Shown: positions 1-9,365 of the stretch, piece after piece
Numbering within the stretch: the first letter of the stretch is position 1
Layout: the number at the start of each line of letters is the position of its first letter
Assembly (NCBI RefSeq): GCF_000236035.1
Contig: NZ_JH393257.1
Span: 1,763,681 to 1,827,680 of the forward strand
DNA from: Vreelandella boliviensis LC1
GTDB lineage: Bacteria; Pseudomonadota; Gammaproteobacteria; Pseudomonadales; Halomonadaceae
DNA: 64,000 nucleotides
Direction: 5' to 3'
The notes under the pieces: model-generated
Database searches by the model: none
What the model saw: only the letters and a program-made list of their open reading frames with translations
Told to the model about the DNA's origin: nothing
Made by a program: the position numbers and the translations under genes

Positions 1-77
1 GGTTAAGTGTTGCTTTTTATCAACATGCGTTTTTGTCTGGCGTTCATAGTGAAACAGCCATTTGGTCATTGAAATTA

Positions 78-124
78 CGATAAAATATCGCCAACTTGCG
101 AAGTTGTGGGGTGGTATATATGAT
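78..124 (+). promoter_or_regulatory. Candidate promoter and dyad upstream of puuB
   Basis: A sigma70-type promoter can be read as TTGCGA (96-101), a 17-bp spacer and TATGAT (119-124), which is 38 bp before the puuB start. Just upstream lies the small dyad CGATA-AAA-TATCG (78-90), a possible operator. Binding by the PuuR-like regulator encoded at 8726 is a guess, because the dyad does not clearly match the E. coli PuuR site. Confidence 0.45.
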
Positions 125-161
125 CGGATGTTTAAAATAATTAACAACCGGAGGGTGGCGA

Positions 162-1454
162 ATGCAACCTCAAGCGGCTTCTGGTCATGTGGCCTCTTAC
201 TACGCGGCGTCAGCCAATGCTGGGCCGCTAAGACCACCACTTAGCGGCGATATCGACTGTGATATTTGTGTGGTGGGGGCCGGGTTTACGGGTATCTCGG
301 CGGCACTGCATTTGGCAGAGCGCGGCCATCGCGTGGTAGTGCTGGAGAGTGTGGCGATTGGCTTCGGGGCGTCTGGGCGCAACGGTGGGCAGATCGTCAA
401 TAGCTATAGCCGTGATATGGATGTCATTGAGCAGCAGAACGGTGCGGAAACCGCCCGTGCGCTGGGTGCCATGGCGTTTGAGGGTAACCAGATTATTCGC
501 CAGCGTATTGCTCAATACGATATTCACTGCGATCTGAAAGAGGGCAACCTGTTTGCTGCCTGCAATAAGAAACAGTGGGAAGGCTTAAAGGAACACAAAG
601 CACTGTGGGAGCGCTACGGCCATCGGGCGTTGGAGCTGCTGGAAGGCGACGAGGTGAAGCGAGAGATTGGCAGCGAACGCTACGTGGGTGCCCTGGTGGA
701 TCACTCGGGTGGTCATCTGCACCCCCTCAATCTGGTGCTGGGGCAGGCGGCAGCGTTGGAGTCGCTGGGCGGCAAGATTTATGAACACTCGCCCGTTACC
801 CAGTTGGAACACGGAGAGCCGGTGACGTTACATACGCCCCAGGGGCGCGTGACGGCCCAGCGGGTGGTGATGGCAGGCAATGCCTACTTGCAAGGGTTGT
901 TACCTAAGCTGGAAAACAAAGCCATGCCCTGCGGTACCCAGATCATCACCACAGAGCCATTGTCAGCAGCATTGGCGACGCAATTACTGCCTAACGATAG
1001 GGCCGTGGAGGACTGCAATTATCTGTTGGATTACTACCGCCTAACTGCTGATAACCGGTTGCTTTATGGCGGCGGGGTCAATTATGGCGGGCAGGCGTCT
1101 GCCAGTATTGAAGCAGCCATTCGGCCGAAAATGCTGATGACGTTTCCTGAGCTAAAAGATGTCCGAGTTGATTACGCCTGGAGCGGTAACTTCCTGCTGA
1201 CACTTAATCGTTTGCCGCAGTTTGGGCGTATTAACAGCAATGTCTATTACGCTCAGGGGTACTCTGGTCACGGAGTAACCTGTTCGCACCTGGCAGGCAA
1301 ATTAGTGGCAGAAACCATTAGCGGTGAAGAGGCGCGTTTTGAAGCTTTTGCGCAGATATCCCACTTGCCAATGCCTGGTGGGCGACTGTTTCGCGTGCCG
1401 CTTTCTGCGATGGGAGCGTGGTTCTACGCCATGCGTGATCGGCTGGCCATTTAG
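162..1454 (+). CDS. puuB: Gamma-glutamylputrescine oxidase-like FAD oxidoreductase
   Basis: A 430-residue flavoprotein of the DAO/PuuB family. In the family it oxidises gamma-glutamylputrescine to gamma-glutamyl-aminobutyraldehyde in the cytoplasm, giving H2O2 and ammonia. The N-terminal Rossmann motif VGAGFTGISAA (about residues 38-48), followed by an acidic VVVLES strand end, binds FAD, and a second conserved segment AQGYSGHGV near residue 365 is typical of the family. The start has a strong GGAGGG Shine-Dalgarno 6-8 bp upstream. It converges on the glutamine-synthetase-like puuA gene and shares a hairpin terminator with it. Length equals the E. coli enzyme (about 426). Assignment to putrescine rests on the surrounding puu genes; related oxidases act on other amines. 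Confidence 0.85.
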   Translation: MQPQAASGHVASYYAASANAGPLRPPLSGDIDCDICVVGAGFTGISAALHLAERGHRVVVLESVAIGFGASGRNGGQIVNSYSRDMDVIEQQNGAETARALGAMAFEGNQIIRQRIAQYDIHCDLKEGNLFAACNKKQWEGLKEHKALWERYGHRALELLEGDEVKREIGSERYVGALVDHSGGHLHPLNLVLGQAAALESLGGKIYEHSPVTQLEHGEPVTLHTPQGRVTAQRVVMAGNAYLQGLLPKLENKAMPCGTQIITTEPLSAALATQLLPNDRAVEDCNYLLDYYRLTADNRLLYGGGVNYGGQASASIEAAIRPKMLMTFPELKDVRVDYAWSGNFLLTLNRLPQFGRINSNVYYAQGYSGHGVTCSHLAGKLVAETISGEEARFEAFAQISHLPMPGGRLFRVPLSAMGAWFYAMRDRLAI

Positions 1455-1470
1455 TTGGATAACTGCTTGG

Positions 1471-1505
1471 AAACGGGTTGGCGAATACATTCGCCAACCC
1501 GTTTT
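1471..1505. terminator. Bidirectional hairpin terminator between puuB and puuA
   Basis: A perfect 14-bp stem (AAACGGGTTGGCGA, 1471-1484, and its complement, 1491-1504) has a 6-nt loop and ends in TTTT on the plus strand; its mirror on the minus strand also ends in TTT. It sits between convergent genes, so it probably serves both. Confidence 0.8.
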
Positions 1506-1539
1506 GCTGTCTTATCTAACTTTCCCCTTGCTTATCAAC

Positions 1540-2922
1540 TCAGACATGCCGCAAATACCAATCGTACTCCATGGTGCTGACTTCACGCATTGCTTCAGCG
1601 CGCTCGGAATGGCGGTTGGCGACAAACACATGAATGAAATCTGCCCCCAGTAGTTCGCCGAATACGCGATTATTGCTGAGCAGATGCAGCGCCTCGGTCC
1701 AGCTATTGGTTAGCTCTGGTGGGACTTGCTCATAGGCGTTGCCAATGATCGGTTCGACGGGCTGACGCTGTTGAGTTAGTCCGTAGTAGATTGATGCCAG
1801 CACGGTGGCCAGTAGCAAGTATGGGTTGACGTCGGCGCCGGCCACTCGATGTTCAATGCGTCGAGCATCTTTCGAACCAGCCGGAATGCGTACCGCCACG
1901 GAACGGTTGTCGTACCCCCAAGTCGGCGCCATGGGCACGTAGAACCCTTCCTGAAAACGGCGGAACGAATTGAGATTAGGGGCCAGTAGCGCCATGGAGT
2001 ACGGCATTAATTCCAGCAGCCCGCCCACGGCGTGTTGCAGTGCTTTGCTTTCCAGTGGGTCATCACTGTTTTCGGCAAAGATATTATTACCATTGTCATC
2101 CAGCAGGCTGATGTGAACATGGGTGCCGCTACCGGCTTCCTGGCCGTAAGGCTTGGCCATAAAGGTGGCTTCAAAACCGTGTTGCAATGCCACGCCCTTG
2201 ATTAGCCGCTTAAGCAGTACGGCATAGTCGCAGGCCCGAAGGGCGTCATCAGTATGAATCAAATTAGCTTCAAACTGACCCGGTGCGCACTCCTTCAACA
2301 CGGTATCCAGTGGCAGTCCCTGTGCCTGGGCGGCGCTTTGTAAATCATCAATAAAATCGGCGTACTCGTCTAACTCAAGCACTGAATAGAGCTGACTTTG
2401 AGTTGCCCGTTCGCCACTCGCGGGCGATTGCGGTGACTGGATCAAGTTGTCTTCACAGCGCTGCCGATCGACAAGATAAAACTCCAGTTCAAGCGCGACC
2501 ACTGGGGTTAAGCCAAGATCAGAAAGCTGCCCAAGGATACGCCGCAAAATCTGGCGTGGATCGGCGAAAAAAGGCGTGCCGTCCATTTCTTCCATGGTCA
2601 TCAATAGCTGGCCATTGTGGTTGTTACTCATCCAGGTGACTGGGTTGAGCGTACCGGGAATGGCTCGGCACACGCGGTCGCCGTCGCCGCTGGAGAGCCC
2701 TAGCCCGGTTTCTTCAACCGTGTTGCCATTGATATCTAATGCGAACAATGAGGCCGGTAAGTAGATGCCTTTTTCAAATACTTTTTCGAGATTGTCGATA
2801 GGAATGCGCTTGCCGCGGATAACGCCATTCAGGTCGCTGATCAATAGATCTATGCTGGTGATGTCCGGGTAACTATTTAAAAAAGCTGAAGTTTCACTGT
2901 CGATATTATGGGCGGAAGACAT
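1540..2922 (-). CDS. puuA: Gamma-glutamylputrescine synthetase (glutamine synthetase family)
   Basis: A 460-residue glutamine-synthetase-type ligase, expected to join L-glutamate to putrescine (or another polyamine) with ATP. The beta-grasp N domain is followed by the catalytic domain with the metal-binding glutamates in ALELEFYLVD, the GSGTHVHISL loop, and an NRSVAVRIP segment near residue 340, as in PuuA/SpuB proteins. An in-frame TTG at 2946 would add eight residues, but the ATG at 2922 has AAGGG at good spacing, so I use the ATG. The gene is divergent from puuD across an AT-rich regulatory gap. Paralogues of this family (SpuB, PauA types) differ in amine preference, so the exact substrate is not decided by sequence alone. 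Confidence 0.85.
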   Translation of the reverse strand: MSSAHNIDSETSAFLNSYPDITSIDLLISDLNGVIRGKRIPIDNLEKVFEKGIYLPASLFALDINGNTVEETGLGLSSGDGDRVCRAIPGTLNPVTWMSNNHNGQLLMTMEEMDGTPFFADPRQILRRILGQLSDLGLTPVVALELEFYLVDRQRCEDNLIQSPQSPASGERATQSQLYSVLELDEYADFIDDLQSAAQAQGLPLDTVLKECAPGQFEANLIHTDDALRACDYAVLLKRLIKGVALQHGFEATFMAKPYGQEAGSGTHVHISLLDDNGNNIFAENSDDPLESKALQHAVGGLLELMPYSMALLAPNLNSFRRFQEGFYVPMAPTWGYDNRSVAVRIPAGSKDARRIEHRVAGADVNPYLLLATVLASIYYGLTQQRQPVEPIIGNAYEQVPPELTNSWTEALHLLSNNRVFGELLGADFIHVFVANRHSERAEAMREVSTMEYDWYLRHV

Positions 2923-3200
2923 ACGCTGACCCTTGTTTTTGTGCAATGTTGGAGGTAACTCAGTGGTAGTGTTTCACTAACATTATCCTTGCTCCGGTTG
3001 AGTAGAGTGTCAAATATTTAATAACAAAAAATCTGTTTTTTTATTATTTTGATTCAAGAAAAAATTTTATTTATATACTTATCAATACCTTGTTGATTAT
3101 TTTTCCAAAAATAACGTTTTGGCATTGGAAAATAAAACAAGCCGCGCTATGTTGAAGTGACTGTTGAATAAAACATAACAACTGGCAAAGTGTATTGACT
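2923..3200. promoter_or_regulatory. AT-rich divergent control region puuA/puuD
   Basis: This 278-bp gap separates divergent puuA and puuD and is much more AT-rich than the genes beside it. It holds a perfect dyad TTATTTTT-CC-AAAAATAA (3098-3115), a plausible operator. On the minus strand a perfect TTGACA hexamer is followed by GATAAT at a longer than usual 20-bp spacing, reading toward puuA. No strong single promoter can be fixed by eye. Control by the PuuR-like protein at 8726 is likely from context only. Confidence 0.4.
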
Positions 3201-4007
3201 ATGCAAGCAACTTATTCTCCCCGCCCATTAGTGGGTGTTATCGCTTGTTGCCGAGAGGTGGAAGGTCATTCCGCCCAGATGGTGACCGACAAATACCTAC
3301 AGGCGCTCTACCGCTACGGCGTCACGCCGGTGATTCTTCCTGTGTTGGCCGTCGATATGCTGACACCTGAGCAGCGTGCCGCAGAGACCACCGCGTTACT
3401 AAGCCGTTTGGATGGTCTGATGTTAACCGGCAGCTATACCAACGTCTCCCCAGACCGCTATAGCGCTGAGCGCGCCCCGGAAAATACCCGTGACGACCTG
3501 TTGCGCGATGAAGAGGCGCTTTGCTGGGTGCATGAAGCGGTTCGCCATGCGTTGCCACTGTTTGGTATCTGCCGCGGTTTTCAGGAAATGAATGTGGCCT
3601 TTGGTGGCACGCTACATCAGGCCGTCCAAACGCTACCGGGGATGCTCGATCACCGTGAGCCGTCGGCTGACAATATGGCGGGCCACTATGCGCCTTCTCA
3701 CAAGGTGAAAATTCGCCCTGGTGGCGCCTTGGCGGCGCTCTATAGCGGCGAACATAGCGAGGTGAACTCGCTTCACCAGCAGGGCATTGACCAGCTGGGG
3801 CCCGGTTTGGATGCAGAAGCCTGGGCGCCGGATGGTTTGATTGAAGCCATTTCCGTACGCGATGCGGCTGCCTTCGCGCTGGCTGTTCAATGGCACCCAG
3901 AGTGGCGTTCCAAAGACCATCCTTTTTATGACGCACTATTTGAGGGATTTGCAACGGCTTGCCGCCAACATCGTACTCAACGTGCCGCCCAGCTGGATGC
4001 CTGCTGA
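3201..4007 (+). CDS. puuD: Gamma-glutamyl-GABA hydrolase, class I glutamine amidotransferase fold
   Basis: A 268-residue PuuD/SpuA-type peptidase C26 enzyme, expected to cleave gamma-glutamyl-GABA to glutamate and GABA. The nucleophile elbow GICRGFQ carries Cys124, and the C-terminal WHPEW supplies the His and Glu of the triad. The GSYTNVSP segment near residue 78 is also typical. A TTG six bases upstream is in frame, but neither start has a strong Shine-Dalgarno; ATG at 3201 is chosen. It heads a plus-strand operon with the aminotransferase and aldehyde dehydrogenase that follow. Confidence 0.88.
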   Translation: MQATYSPRPLVGVIACCREVEGHSAQMVTDKYLQALYRYGVTPVILPVLAVDMLTPEQRAAETTALLSRLDGLMLTGSYTNVSPDRYSAERAPENTRDDLLRDEEALCWVHEAVRHALPLFGICRGFQEMNVAFGGTLHQAVQTLPGMLDHREPSADNMAGHYAPSHKVKIRPGGALAALYSGEHSEVNSLHQQGIDQLGPGLDAEAWAPDGLIEAISVRDAAAFALAVQWHPEWRSKDHPFYDALFEGFATACRQHRTQRAAQLDAC

Positions 4008-4042
4008 AAGCTTGTTGCAATGAATTGATTAGGAGCCGAACT

Positions 4043-5419
4043 ATGCAGACCCAAGATTACCAAGCGCTGGATCGTCAACATCACCTTCACCCGTTCACCG
4101 ATTTCAAATCATTAGGAGAAGAGGGCACTCGCGTTATTACCCACGCCGATGGGGTTTATATTTATGACAGTCAGGGTAACCAGATTCTTGATGGTATGGC
4201 AGGTCTGTGGTGTGTGAACCTTGGTTATGGGCGCCAGGAATTAGTAGATGCGGCCACCGAGCAGATGCAACAGCTGCCGTACTACAACAACTTCTTCAAG
4301 ACCACCCATCCCCCCGCCGTGAAGTTGGCCGCTAAGTTAAGTGAGCTGGCACCTGAGCATATTAATCACGTGTTCTTTACCGGTTCCGGTTCTGAGTCTA
4401 ACGATACCGTATTACGTATGGTGCGCCGCTACTGGGCACTCAAGGGCAAACCCGGCAAGCAATGGATTATCTCGCGGGAAAATGGCTATCACGGTTCTAC
4501 CGTGGCAGGCATGAGCCTTGGTGGTATGGCGCCGATGCACGATCAGGGTGGCCCCTGTGTGCCGGGGATTGCGCATACTTGCCAGCCGTACTGGTTTGGC
4601 GAAGGTCGTGATATGAGTCAGGAGGCGTTTGGCAAGCAATGTGCCCAAGCCCTTGAAGACCAGATTCTGGCGCTAGGCGAAGACAACGTGGCGGCCTTTA
4701 TTGCTGAGCCAGTGCAGGGCGCCGGTGGGGCGATTATTCCGCCAGATAGCTATTGGCCCGCGGTGCAAGAAGTGCTGGCCAAGTACGATATTTTGCTAAT
4801 TGCCGATGAAGTGATTTGCGGTTTTGGCCGCCTGGGTGAGTGGTTTGGCAGTAATCATTATGGGCTCAAGCCTGATTTGATGCCGATCGCCAAGGGATTA
4901 TCGTCGGGCTATCTGCCTATCGGTGCCGTGCTGGTGGGAGATCGCGTGGCCGATACGCTGATCGAAGACGGCGGCGAGTTCTTCCACGGTTTTACCTATT
5001 CCGGCCACCCAGTCTGTGCCGCTGTGGCGCTTAAAAACCTTGAGCTGCTGGAAAGTGAACGGGTGGTTGAAAAAGTCCGCGATGACCTGGGCCCCTATCT
5101 GGCTAAACGTTGGCAAGCGCTGGCTGAACACCCGCTGGTGGGCGAGGCTCGCTCGTTGGGATTGATCGGCGCTTTAGAGCTGGTAGCCAACAAGCGCACC
5201 GGCGAGCGTTTCGATAAAGCGCTTTCTGCCGGCAATGTGTGCCGAGATTTCTGCTTTGAAAATGGACTCGTGATGCGCTCCGTCGGCGACACGATGGTGA
5301 TCTCGCCCCCGCTAATTATTACCCACAGTGAAATCGACGAGCTGGTGAGCAAAGCGCGTTTAGCACTAGATAAAACCGCTGAAGCTCTGGCGGTAACACA
5401 CCCAATGGAGAGTGCATGA
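4043..5419 (+). CDS. spuC: Putrescine/polyamine:pyruvate aminotransferase, class III PLP (SpuC type)
   Basis: A 458-residue class III aminotransferase. The PLP lysine lies in IAKGLSSGY and the preceding aspartate in [11 protein letters not shown]. The N-terminal HPFTDFKSL and the [13 protein letters not shown] segment match the SpuC-like putrescine:pyruvate aminotransferases of Pseudomonas rather than GabT. It would convert putrescine to 4-aminobutanal directly, in parallel with the gamma-glutamyl route. The reading frame is open further upstream, but AGGAG (4031-4035) sets the start at 4043. Its stop overlaps the start of the aldehyde dehydrogenase by 4 bp (ATGA), so the two are translationally coupled. 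Confidence 0.82.
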   Translation: MQTQDYQALDRQHHLHPFTDFKSLGEEGTRVITHADGVYIYDSQGNQILDGMAGLWCVNLGYGRQELVDAATEQMQQLPYYNNFFKTTHPPAVKLAAKLSELAPEHINHVFFTGSGSESNDTVLRMVRRYWALKGKPGKQWIISRENGYHGSTVAGMSLGGMAPMHDQGGPCVPGIAHTCQPYWFGEGRDMSQEAFGKQCAQALEDQILALGEDNVAAFIAEPVQGAGGAIIPPDSYWPAVQEVLAKYDILLIADEVICGFGRLGEWFGSNHYGLKPDLMPIAKGLSSGYLPIGAVLVGDRVADTLIEDGGEFFHGFTYSGHPVCAAVALKNLELLESERVVEKVRDDLGPYLAKRWQALAEHPLVGEARSLGLIGALELVANKRTGERFDKALSAGNVCRDFCFENGLVMRSVGDTMVISPPLIITHSEIDELVSKARLALDKTAEALAVTHPMESA

Positions 5420-6918
5420 TGGTAGCTGATACCCCCACAACCCTGGCTGAATGGCAGGCGCTAGCCGCAACGCTGGACTTTGAAACACGCGCTTTTGTAA
5501 ACGGTGAATTTGTGCCCGCCATGGATGGCAGTACGTTAACCAGCATTAACCCTGCCACAGGTGAAACGTTGGCACAGGTAGCCAGCTGTGACGCGCCAGA
5601 TGCCGAGAAAGCAATACAGGCGGCTCGCGCTGCCTTTGAAGAGGGGAGCTGGTCTCGCAGTGACCCGGGCAAGCGCAAACAGGTACTGCTGCGTCTGGCC
5701 GACTTGGTGGATGCCAACCGTCATGAGCTGGCACTGCTTGATACGTTAGATATGGGCAAGCCGATTTCCAGTGCGTTGGGCGATTTGTCAGGCACCATTG
5801 CCTGTTTGCGCTATCAGGCGGAGTGCATCGACAAGCTTTACGGCGAAGTTGCGCCAACGGGTGATGGTGCCTTGGGGCTGGTGCTGCACGAGCCGATAGG
5901 CGTCGTGGCCGCCATTGTGCCGTGGAATTTTCCGATGATGATGACGTCCTGGAAAATTGCTCCCGCGTTGGCGGCGGGTAACAGCGTTATTCTCAAACCC
6001 TCGGAAAAATCACCGCTTTCGGCATTGCGTCTCGCGCAGCTGGCGCAGGAAGCCGGTATCCCTAAAGGCGTTTTCCAGGTATTACCGGGCTACGGCCATA
6101 CGGTGGGCAAAGCGCTGGCGCTTTCCATGCAGGTAGATTGCGTGGCCTTTACCGGTTCCACCGCCGTGGGTAAACAACTGATGCAGTACGCCGGGCAATC
6201 TAATCTAAAACGGGTGTTTATGGAGTGTGGTGGCAAAAGCCCCAACATCGTTTTCGCCGATTGCCAACACCTTGATGCAGTGGCCCGCAGTGCGGCGGAA
6301 GCGATTTTCCATAATCAGGGTGAAGTGTGCACGGCCGGTTCTCGCTTGTTGGTAGAGAACAGTATCCGTGAGGACTTTGTCGCCAGGGTAATAAAAGCTG
6401 CTGAACAAATGCAGCCTGGAAACCCCCTCGACCCCGACAGCTTTATGGGCGCCATGGTCGATGAAGCGCAGTTTAAGCGTGTGCTCGACTATATCCGCCA
6501 GGGTGTTAGCGAAGGCGCGACACTGAAACTGGGCGGCGAAGCCAGCAATTCCAAAGGCTATTTCCTGCCGCCCACTATATTTGATGACGTCACCCCAGAG
6601 ATGACCATCGGTCGTGAAGAGATTTTCGGGCCGGTGCTGAGCGTGTTTGGTTTCGATACGGAAGAACAAGCTATTGGGCTTGCCAACGACAGCAATTACG
6701 GCCTGGCCGCTGGGGTCTGGAGCCAGGATATCGACCGCATCATGCGGGTCTCCCGGCGGCTACAGTCCGGTCAGGTGTATGTGAACAACTGGTCCGGCAT
6801 CGATCAGACGGTGCCTTTTGGCGGCGTCAAGCAGTCGGGAAATGGGCGTGATAAATCGCTTCACGCGCAGGAAAAATACTGCGAAGTGAAGACGGTATGG
6901 GTGTCGTTGAATATTTGA
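5416..6918 (+). CDS. puuC: Aldehyde dehydrogenase for gamma-glutamyl-aminobutyraldehyde / aminobutanal
   Basis: A 500-residue NAD(P)-dependent aldehyde dehydrogenase. The cofactor region has PWNFPMMM and FTGSTAVGK, the general base is the Glu of MECGGKSPN, and the catalytic Cys is in [11 protein letters not shown]. It resembles PuuC/KauB enzymes that oxidise gamma-glutamyl-gamma-aminobutyraldehyde, 4-aminobutanal and 3-aminopropanal. Two adjacent ATGs (5416, 5419) are possible starts; GGAG at 5407-5410 fits either. It is last in the puuD-spuC-puuC operon. Confidence 0.85.
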   Translation: MMVADTPTTLAEWQALAATLDFETRAFVNGEFVPAMDGSTLTSINPATGETLAQVASCDAPDAEKAIQAARAAFEEGSWSRSDPGKRKQVLLRLADLVDANRHELALLDTLDMGKPISSALGDLSGTIACLRYQAECIDKLYGEVAPTGDGALGLVLHEPIGVVAAIVPWNFPMMMTSWKIAPALAAGNSVILKPSEKSPLSALRLAQLAQEAGIPKGVFQVLPGYGHTVGKALALSMQVDCVAFTGSTAVGKQLMQYAGQSNLKRVFMECGGKSPNIVFADCQHLDAVARSAAEAIFHNQGEVCTAGSRLLVENSIREDFVARVIKAAEQMQPGNPLDPDSFMGAMVDEAQFKRVLDYIRQGVSEGATLKLGGEASNSKGYFLPPTIFDDVTPEMTIGREEIFGPVLSVFGFDTEEQAIGLANDSNYGLAAGVWSQDIDRIMRVSRRLQSGQVYVNNWSGIDQTVPFGGVKQSGNGRDKSLHAQEKYCEVKTVWVSLNI

Positions 6919-6928
6919 AACCGCTAAG

Positions 6929-7096
6929 TGCTGAGCTTCGTCTGGGGGAATCGCCCTTTACTGATTAGATTCAGCAACGTAGGTGTCACGGCAAAAGCCG
7001 TGGCCCCTCGCAAAGCAGGCCTTGTGCCTGAAAAACCAATAAAAAAGCATAACAAGATCGGAGTCGCCATCACTGCAATGATTTCCTAACGGAAAT
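6929..7096 (+). promoter_or_regulatory. Structured 5' leader of the NhaC-family gene
   Basis: The 214-bp gap before the NhaC-family gene contains an unusual run of short helices. TGCTGA (6929-6934) pairs with TCAGCA (6971-6976) around a GGG/CCC helix. CACGGC-AAAA-GCCGTG (6987-7002) is a perfect hairpin, CAGGC-CTTGT-GCCTG (7016-7030) is followed by AAAAA, and ATTTCC-TAAC-GGAAAT (7081-7096) closes it. None is followed by a T tract, so they do not look like terminators of the upstream gene. The arrangement suggests a folded mRNA leader, possibly a riboswitch; I do not recognise the class. Confidence 0.35.
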
Positions 7097-7132
7097 AATA
7101 CTACCAATAATCAAACATTAAGTGAGGACACT

Positions 7133-8584
7133 ATGTCGACTGACCACTTTGATAAGGAAGACCACGAAACTCCGCGCCCTAGTCTGAAAGCGACGATGAT
7201 ACCGATTGTGTTTATGGCGGCGTCATTGGGATTTTTTATCGGATATTTCGAAACTGACCCGCATTTACCGCTATTTTTGAGCGCCATTGTGGCGACCGGT
7301 GTGGCCTTTGCGACGGGGAGCCGCTGGAAGCACCTCGAAGCAGGCATCATGCGCTCCATAGGCCTGACCACTCAGGCGATTGTGATTCTGCTCATCATTG
7401 GCACGATTATCGGCTACTGGATTGCCGGCGGTATTGTTCCCACCATGATCTATTACGGGCTGAGTATGTTGGCCCCTGACTATTTCCTGGTGGCCGCGTG
7501 TTTGATCTGTTGTGTGGTATCACTGGCGGGTGGTAATGCGTGGACCGCTGCGGGCACTATCGGTATTGCCCTGATGGGTGTCGGTGAAGGGCTCGGCCTG
7601 AACCCTGCGATTGTGGCTGGTGCGGTTATCTCTGGCGTTTATTTTGGCGATAAGATCTCGCCACTCTCTGAAACCACCAATATGGCGGCGGGTGTCGTCG
7701 GTGTGAATCTATTTGAGCATATTCGTTACATGCTCTATACCACGGTGCCTGCACTAGTGGTTGCCTTGGTGCTGTACACCATTATCGGCCTGAACATGAC
7801 CACTTCAGGTGATGGTACGGCACAAGTGGACGCGTTGCAGTCTAGCTTGGACGAGCTATTTACCATCAGCCCCTGGCTGCTTTTGGTGCCTGCGGCGGTG
7901 ATCGTCATGATGGTCAAAAAGGTGCCCGCGATTCCTGCCTTGGCTGTTGGCTCGCTGATGGGGTTTATCTGCACCATTGTGATTCAGGGCGTGCCGCTGG
8001 ATGAAAGCTTCACCATTTTTGTGGAAGGCTATGCAGTAGATACGGGGAATGTCACGGTGGATGACCTGCTGACCAATGGCGGCGTCAATGCCATGATGTG
8101 GACCGTTTCGCTGATCATCATTGCTATGAGCTTTGGCGGTATTCTGGAGGCGGCCGGGTTCTTTCGCACTATTGTAGAAAGCCTGCTCAAGCTGGCTAAG
8201 ACCACTGGCAGCCTTATTGCCACGACGGTGGCGACATCAATGACCGCCAATGTGGTGGGGTGCGACCAGTATCTAAGTATTATTCTGCCTGCGCGCATGT
8301 ATGCCAATGAGTTCCAGCGCCGCTCGCTTAAACTGAGAAACCTATCTCGCACGGTAGAAGATGCTGGCACCATGACGTCGCCGCTGGTGCCTTGGAATAC
8401 CTGTGGTGCCTTCATGTTTGCCACCCTTGGCGTCAGTGCCTTCAGCTATGCGCCCTACGCATTTCTGGCATTGCTAAGCCCATTGTTTGCCATCCTTTAT
8501 GGTTTTACCGGTTTCCGGATTGCTTACGAAGATGAGCCTGTGCGTGATGAGTCGGCTGACAAGCTGGCCGCTTCAAGCGCTTGA
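7133..8584 (+). CDS. NhaC-family transporter (annotated Na+/H+ antiporter type)
   Basis: A 483-residue polytopic membrane protein of the NhaC ion-transporter family with about 11-12 hydrophobic segments. Family features include the LAGGNAWTAAGTIG loop, SPLSETTNMAAG, and TSPLVPWNTCGAFM near the C-terminus. The start has GAGG 7 bp upstream. It lies between the puu operon and the PuuR-like regulator and no classical PuuP importer is nearby. Because some members of this superfamily carry amino acids (LysW, MetT and TyrT types are known), it may move a polyamine or amino acid with Na+/H+ rather than serve ion homeostasis. Family call is secure; substrate is open. Confidence 0.8.
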   Translation: MSTDHFDKEDHETPRPSLKATMIPIVFMAASLGFFIGYFETDPHLPLFLSAIVATGVAFATGSRWKHLEAGIMRSIGLTTQAIVILLIIGTIIGYWIAGGIVPTMIYYGLSMLAPDYFLVAACLICCVVSLAGGNAWTAAGTIGIALMGVGEGLGLNPAIVAGAVISGVYFGDKISPLSETTNMAAGVVGVNLFEHIRYMLYTTVPALVVALVLYTIIGLNMTTSGDGTAQVDALQSSLDELFTISPWLLLVPAAVIVMMVKKVPAIPALAVGSLMGFICTIVIQGVPLDESFTIFVEGYAVDTGNVTVDDLLTNGGVNAMMWTVSLIIIAMSFGGILEAAGFFRTIVESLLKLAKTTGSLIATTVATSMTANVVGCDQYLSIILPARMYANEFQRRSLKLRNLSRTVEDAGTMTSPLVPWNTCGAFMFATLGVSAFSYAPYAFLALLSPLFAILYGFTGFRIAYEDEPVRDESADKLAASSA

Positions 8585-8622
8585 TTAACTAACTCTATTT
8601 GAAGTCGTCTTATTGAGCAGTT

Positions 8623-8647
8623 GCCCCACCACGGTGGGGCTTTTTTT
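8623..8647 (+). terminator. Rho-independent terminator after the NhaC-family gene
   Basis: GCCCCAC (8623-8629), a CACG loop and GTGGGGC (8634-8640) are followed by seven Ts (8641-8647). Confidence 0.9.
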
Positions 8648-8725
8648 GCGCTATGATATGCGCTGATTGACGACTAAGTCTCAATAAATGATATTTCCGG
8701 CAACCCAATGGGGAGTTAACCAGGC

Positions 8726-9277
8726 ATGACAGATGACGTAGGTGAGCGGCTGCGCTCCTTGCGCAAGCTGCGAGGGGTTTCGCAGCGTGAGCTGGCAAAG
8801 CAGTGTGGGGTGACCCACTCCAGTTTGTCGCTGATTGAACAGGGAAAAGTGAGCCCGTCTGTCAGCTCTCTAAAGAAGATTCTCAACGCTTTTGCGATTA
8901 GCGTTGGGGATTTTTTTACGATGGATCTTGATAATCAGGAGCAAATTTTCTATTCACCTGACGAGCTGGTGGATATCGGTACAGGGGGCGTTACGTTAAA
9001 GCTGGTGGGGGCCAATCGGCCTAACCGAGGGCTGACGTTTATGATCGAACATTATCCGCCAGGAACCGATACCGGCAGTGAAATGATTGTCCATTTCGGT
9101 GAGGAAGCTGGCATCGTACTGGAAGGTGAAATAGAAGTGACGGTAGGCTCCTCGGTTCGGCGGCTAGGACCGGGAGAGTCATATTATTTCAAAACTAATG
9201 TACCGCACCGTTTTCATAATATTAGCGATCGCGACTGCAAGATCATTAGCTGCGCATCGCCCAGCAGGGCGTTTTAA
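8726..9277 (+). CDS. puuR: PuuR-like XRE/cupin transcriptional regulator
   Basis: A 183-residue regulator with an N-terminal HTH_3/XRE domain (about residues 5-60, with RELAKQCGVTHSSLSLIEQG as the helix-turn-helix) and a C-terminal cupin_2 domain (about 105-175, GEEAGIVLEGEIEV and PHRFHN). Architecture and length equal E. coli PuuR (185), which represses putrescine utilisation genes and is relieved by putrescine. It has its own start region with GGGAG 10 bp upstream and lies behind a terminator, so it is probably transcribed separately from the NhaC-family gene. The likely targets are the puu operons on both sides of 2923-3200 and puuB. Confidence 0.8.
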   Translation: MTDDVGERLRSLRKLRGVSQRELAKQCGVTHSSLSLIEQGKVSPSVSSLKKILNAFAISVGDFFTMDLDNQEQIFYSPDELVDIGTGGVTLKLVGANRPNRGLTFMIEHYPPGTDTGSEMIVHFGEEAGIVLEGEIEVTVGSSVRRLGPGESYYFKTNVPHRFHNISDRDCKIISCASPSRAF

Positions 9278-9365
9278 CATAATGGGTTTGGCTGTCACTG
9301 CCTACGTAAGTATTGGCTGCACTCGTTTTATCCGTTAACCAATAGCCGCTGGTGCTTATGCAGCC

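Noticed and set aside
62..244. Short open frame overlapping the puuB start
   Set aside because: It overlaps the well-supported puuB start in another frame and has no ribosome site or recognisable sequence.
3322..4020. Long minus-strand frame opposite puuD
   Set aside because: It is antisense to a clear gene; its composition follows from the codon use of puuD.
6929..7030. Lysine riboswitch before the NhaC-family gene
   Set aside because: The conserved lysine-riboswitch core segments could not be found, although the region is clearly able to fold.
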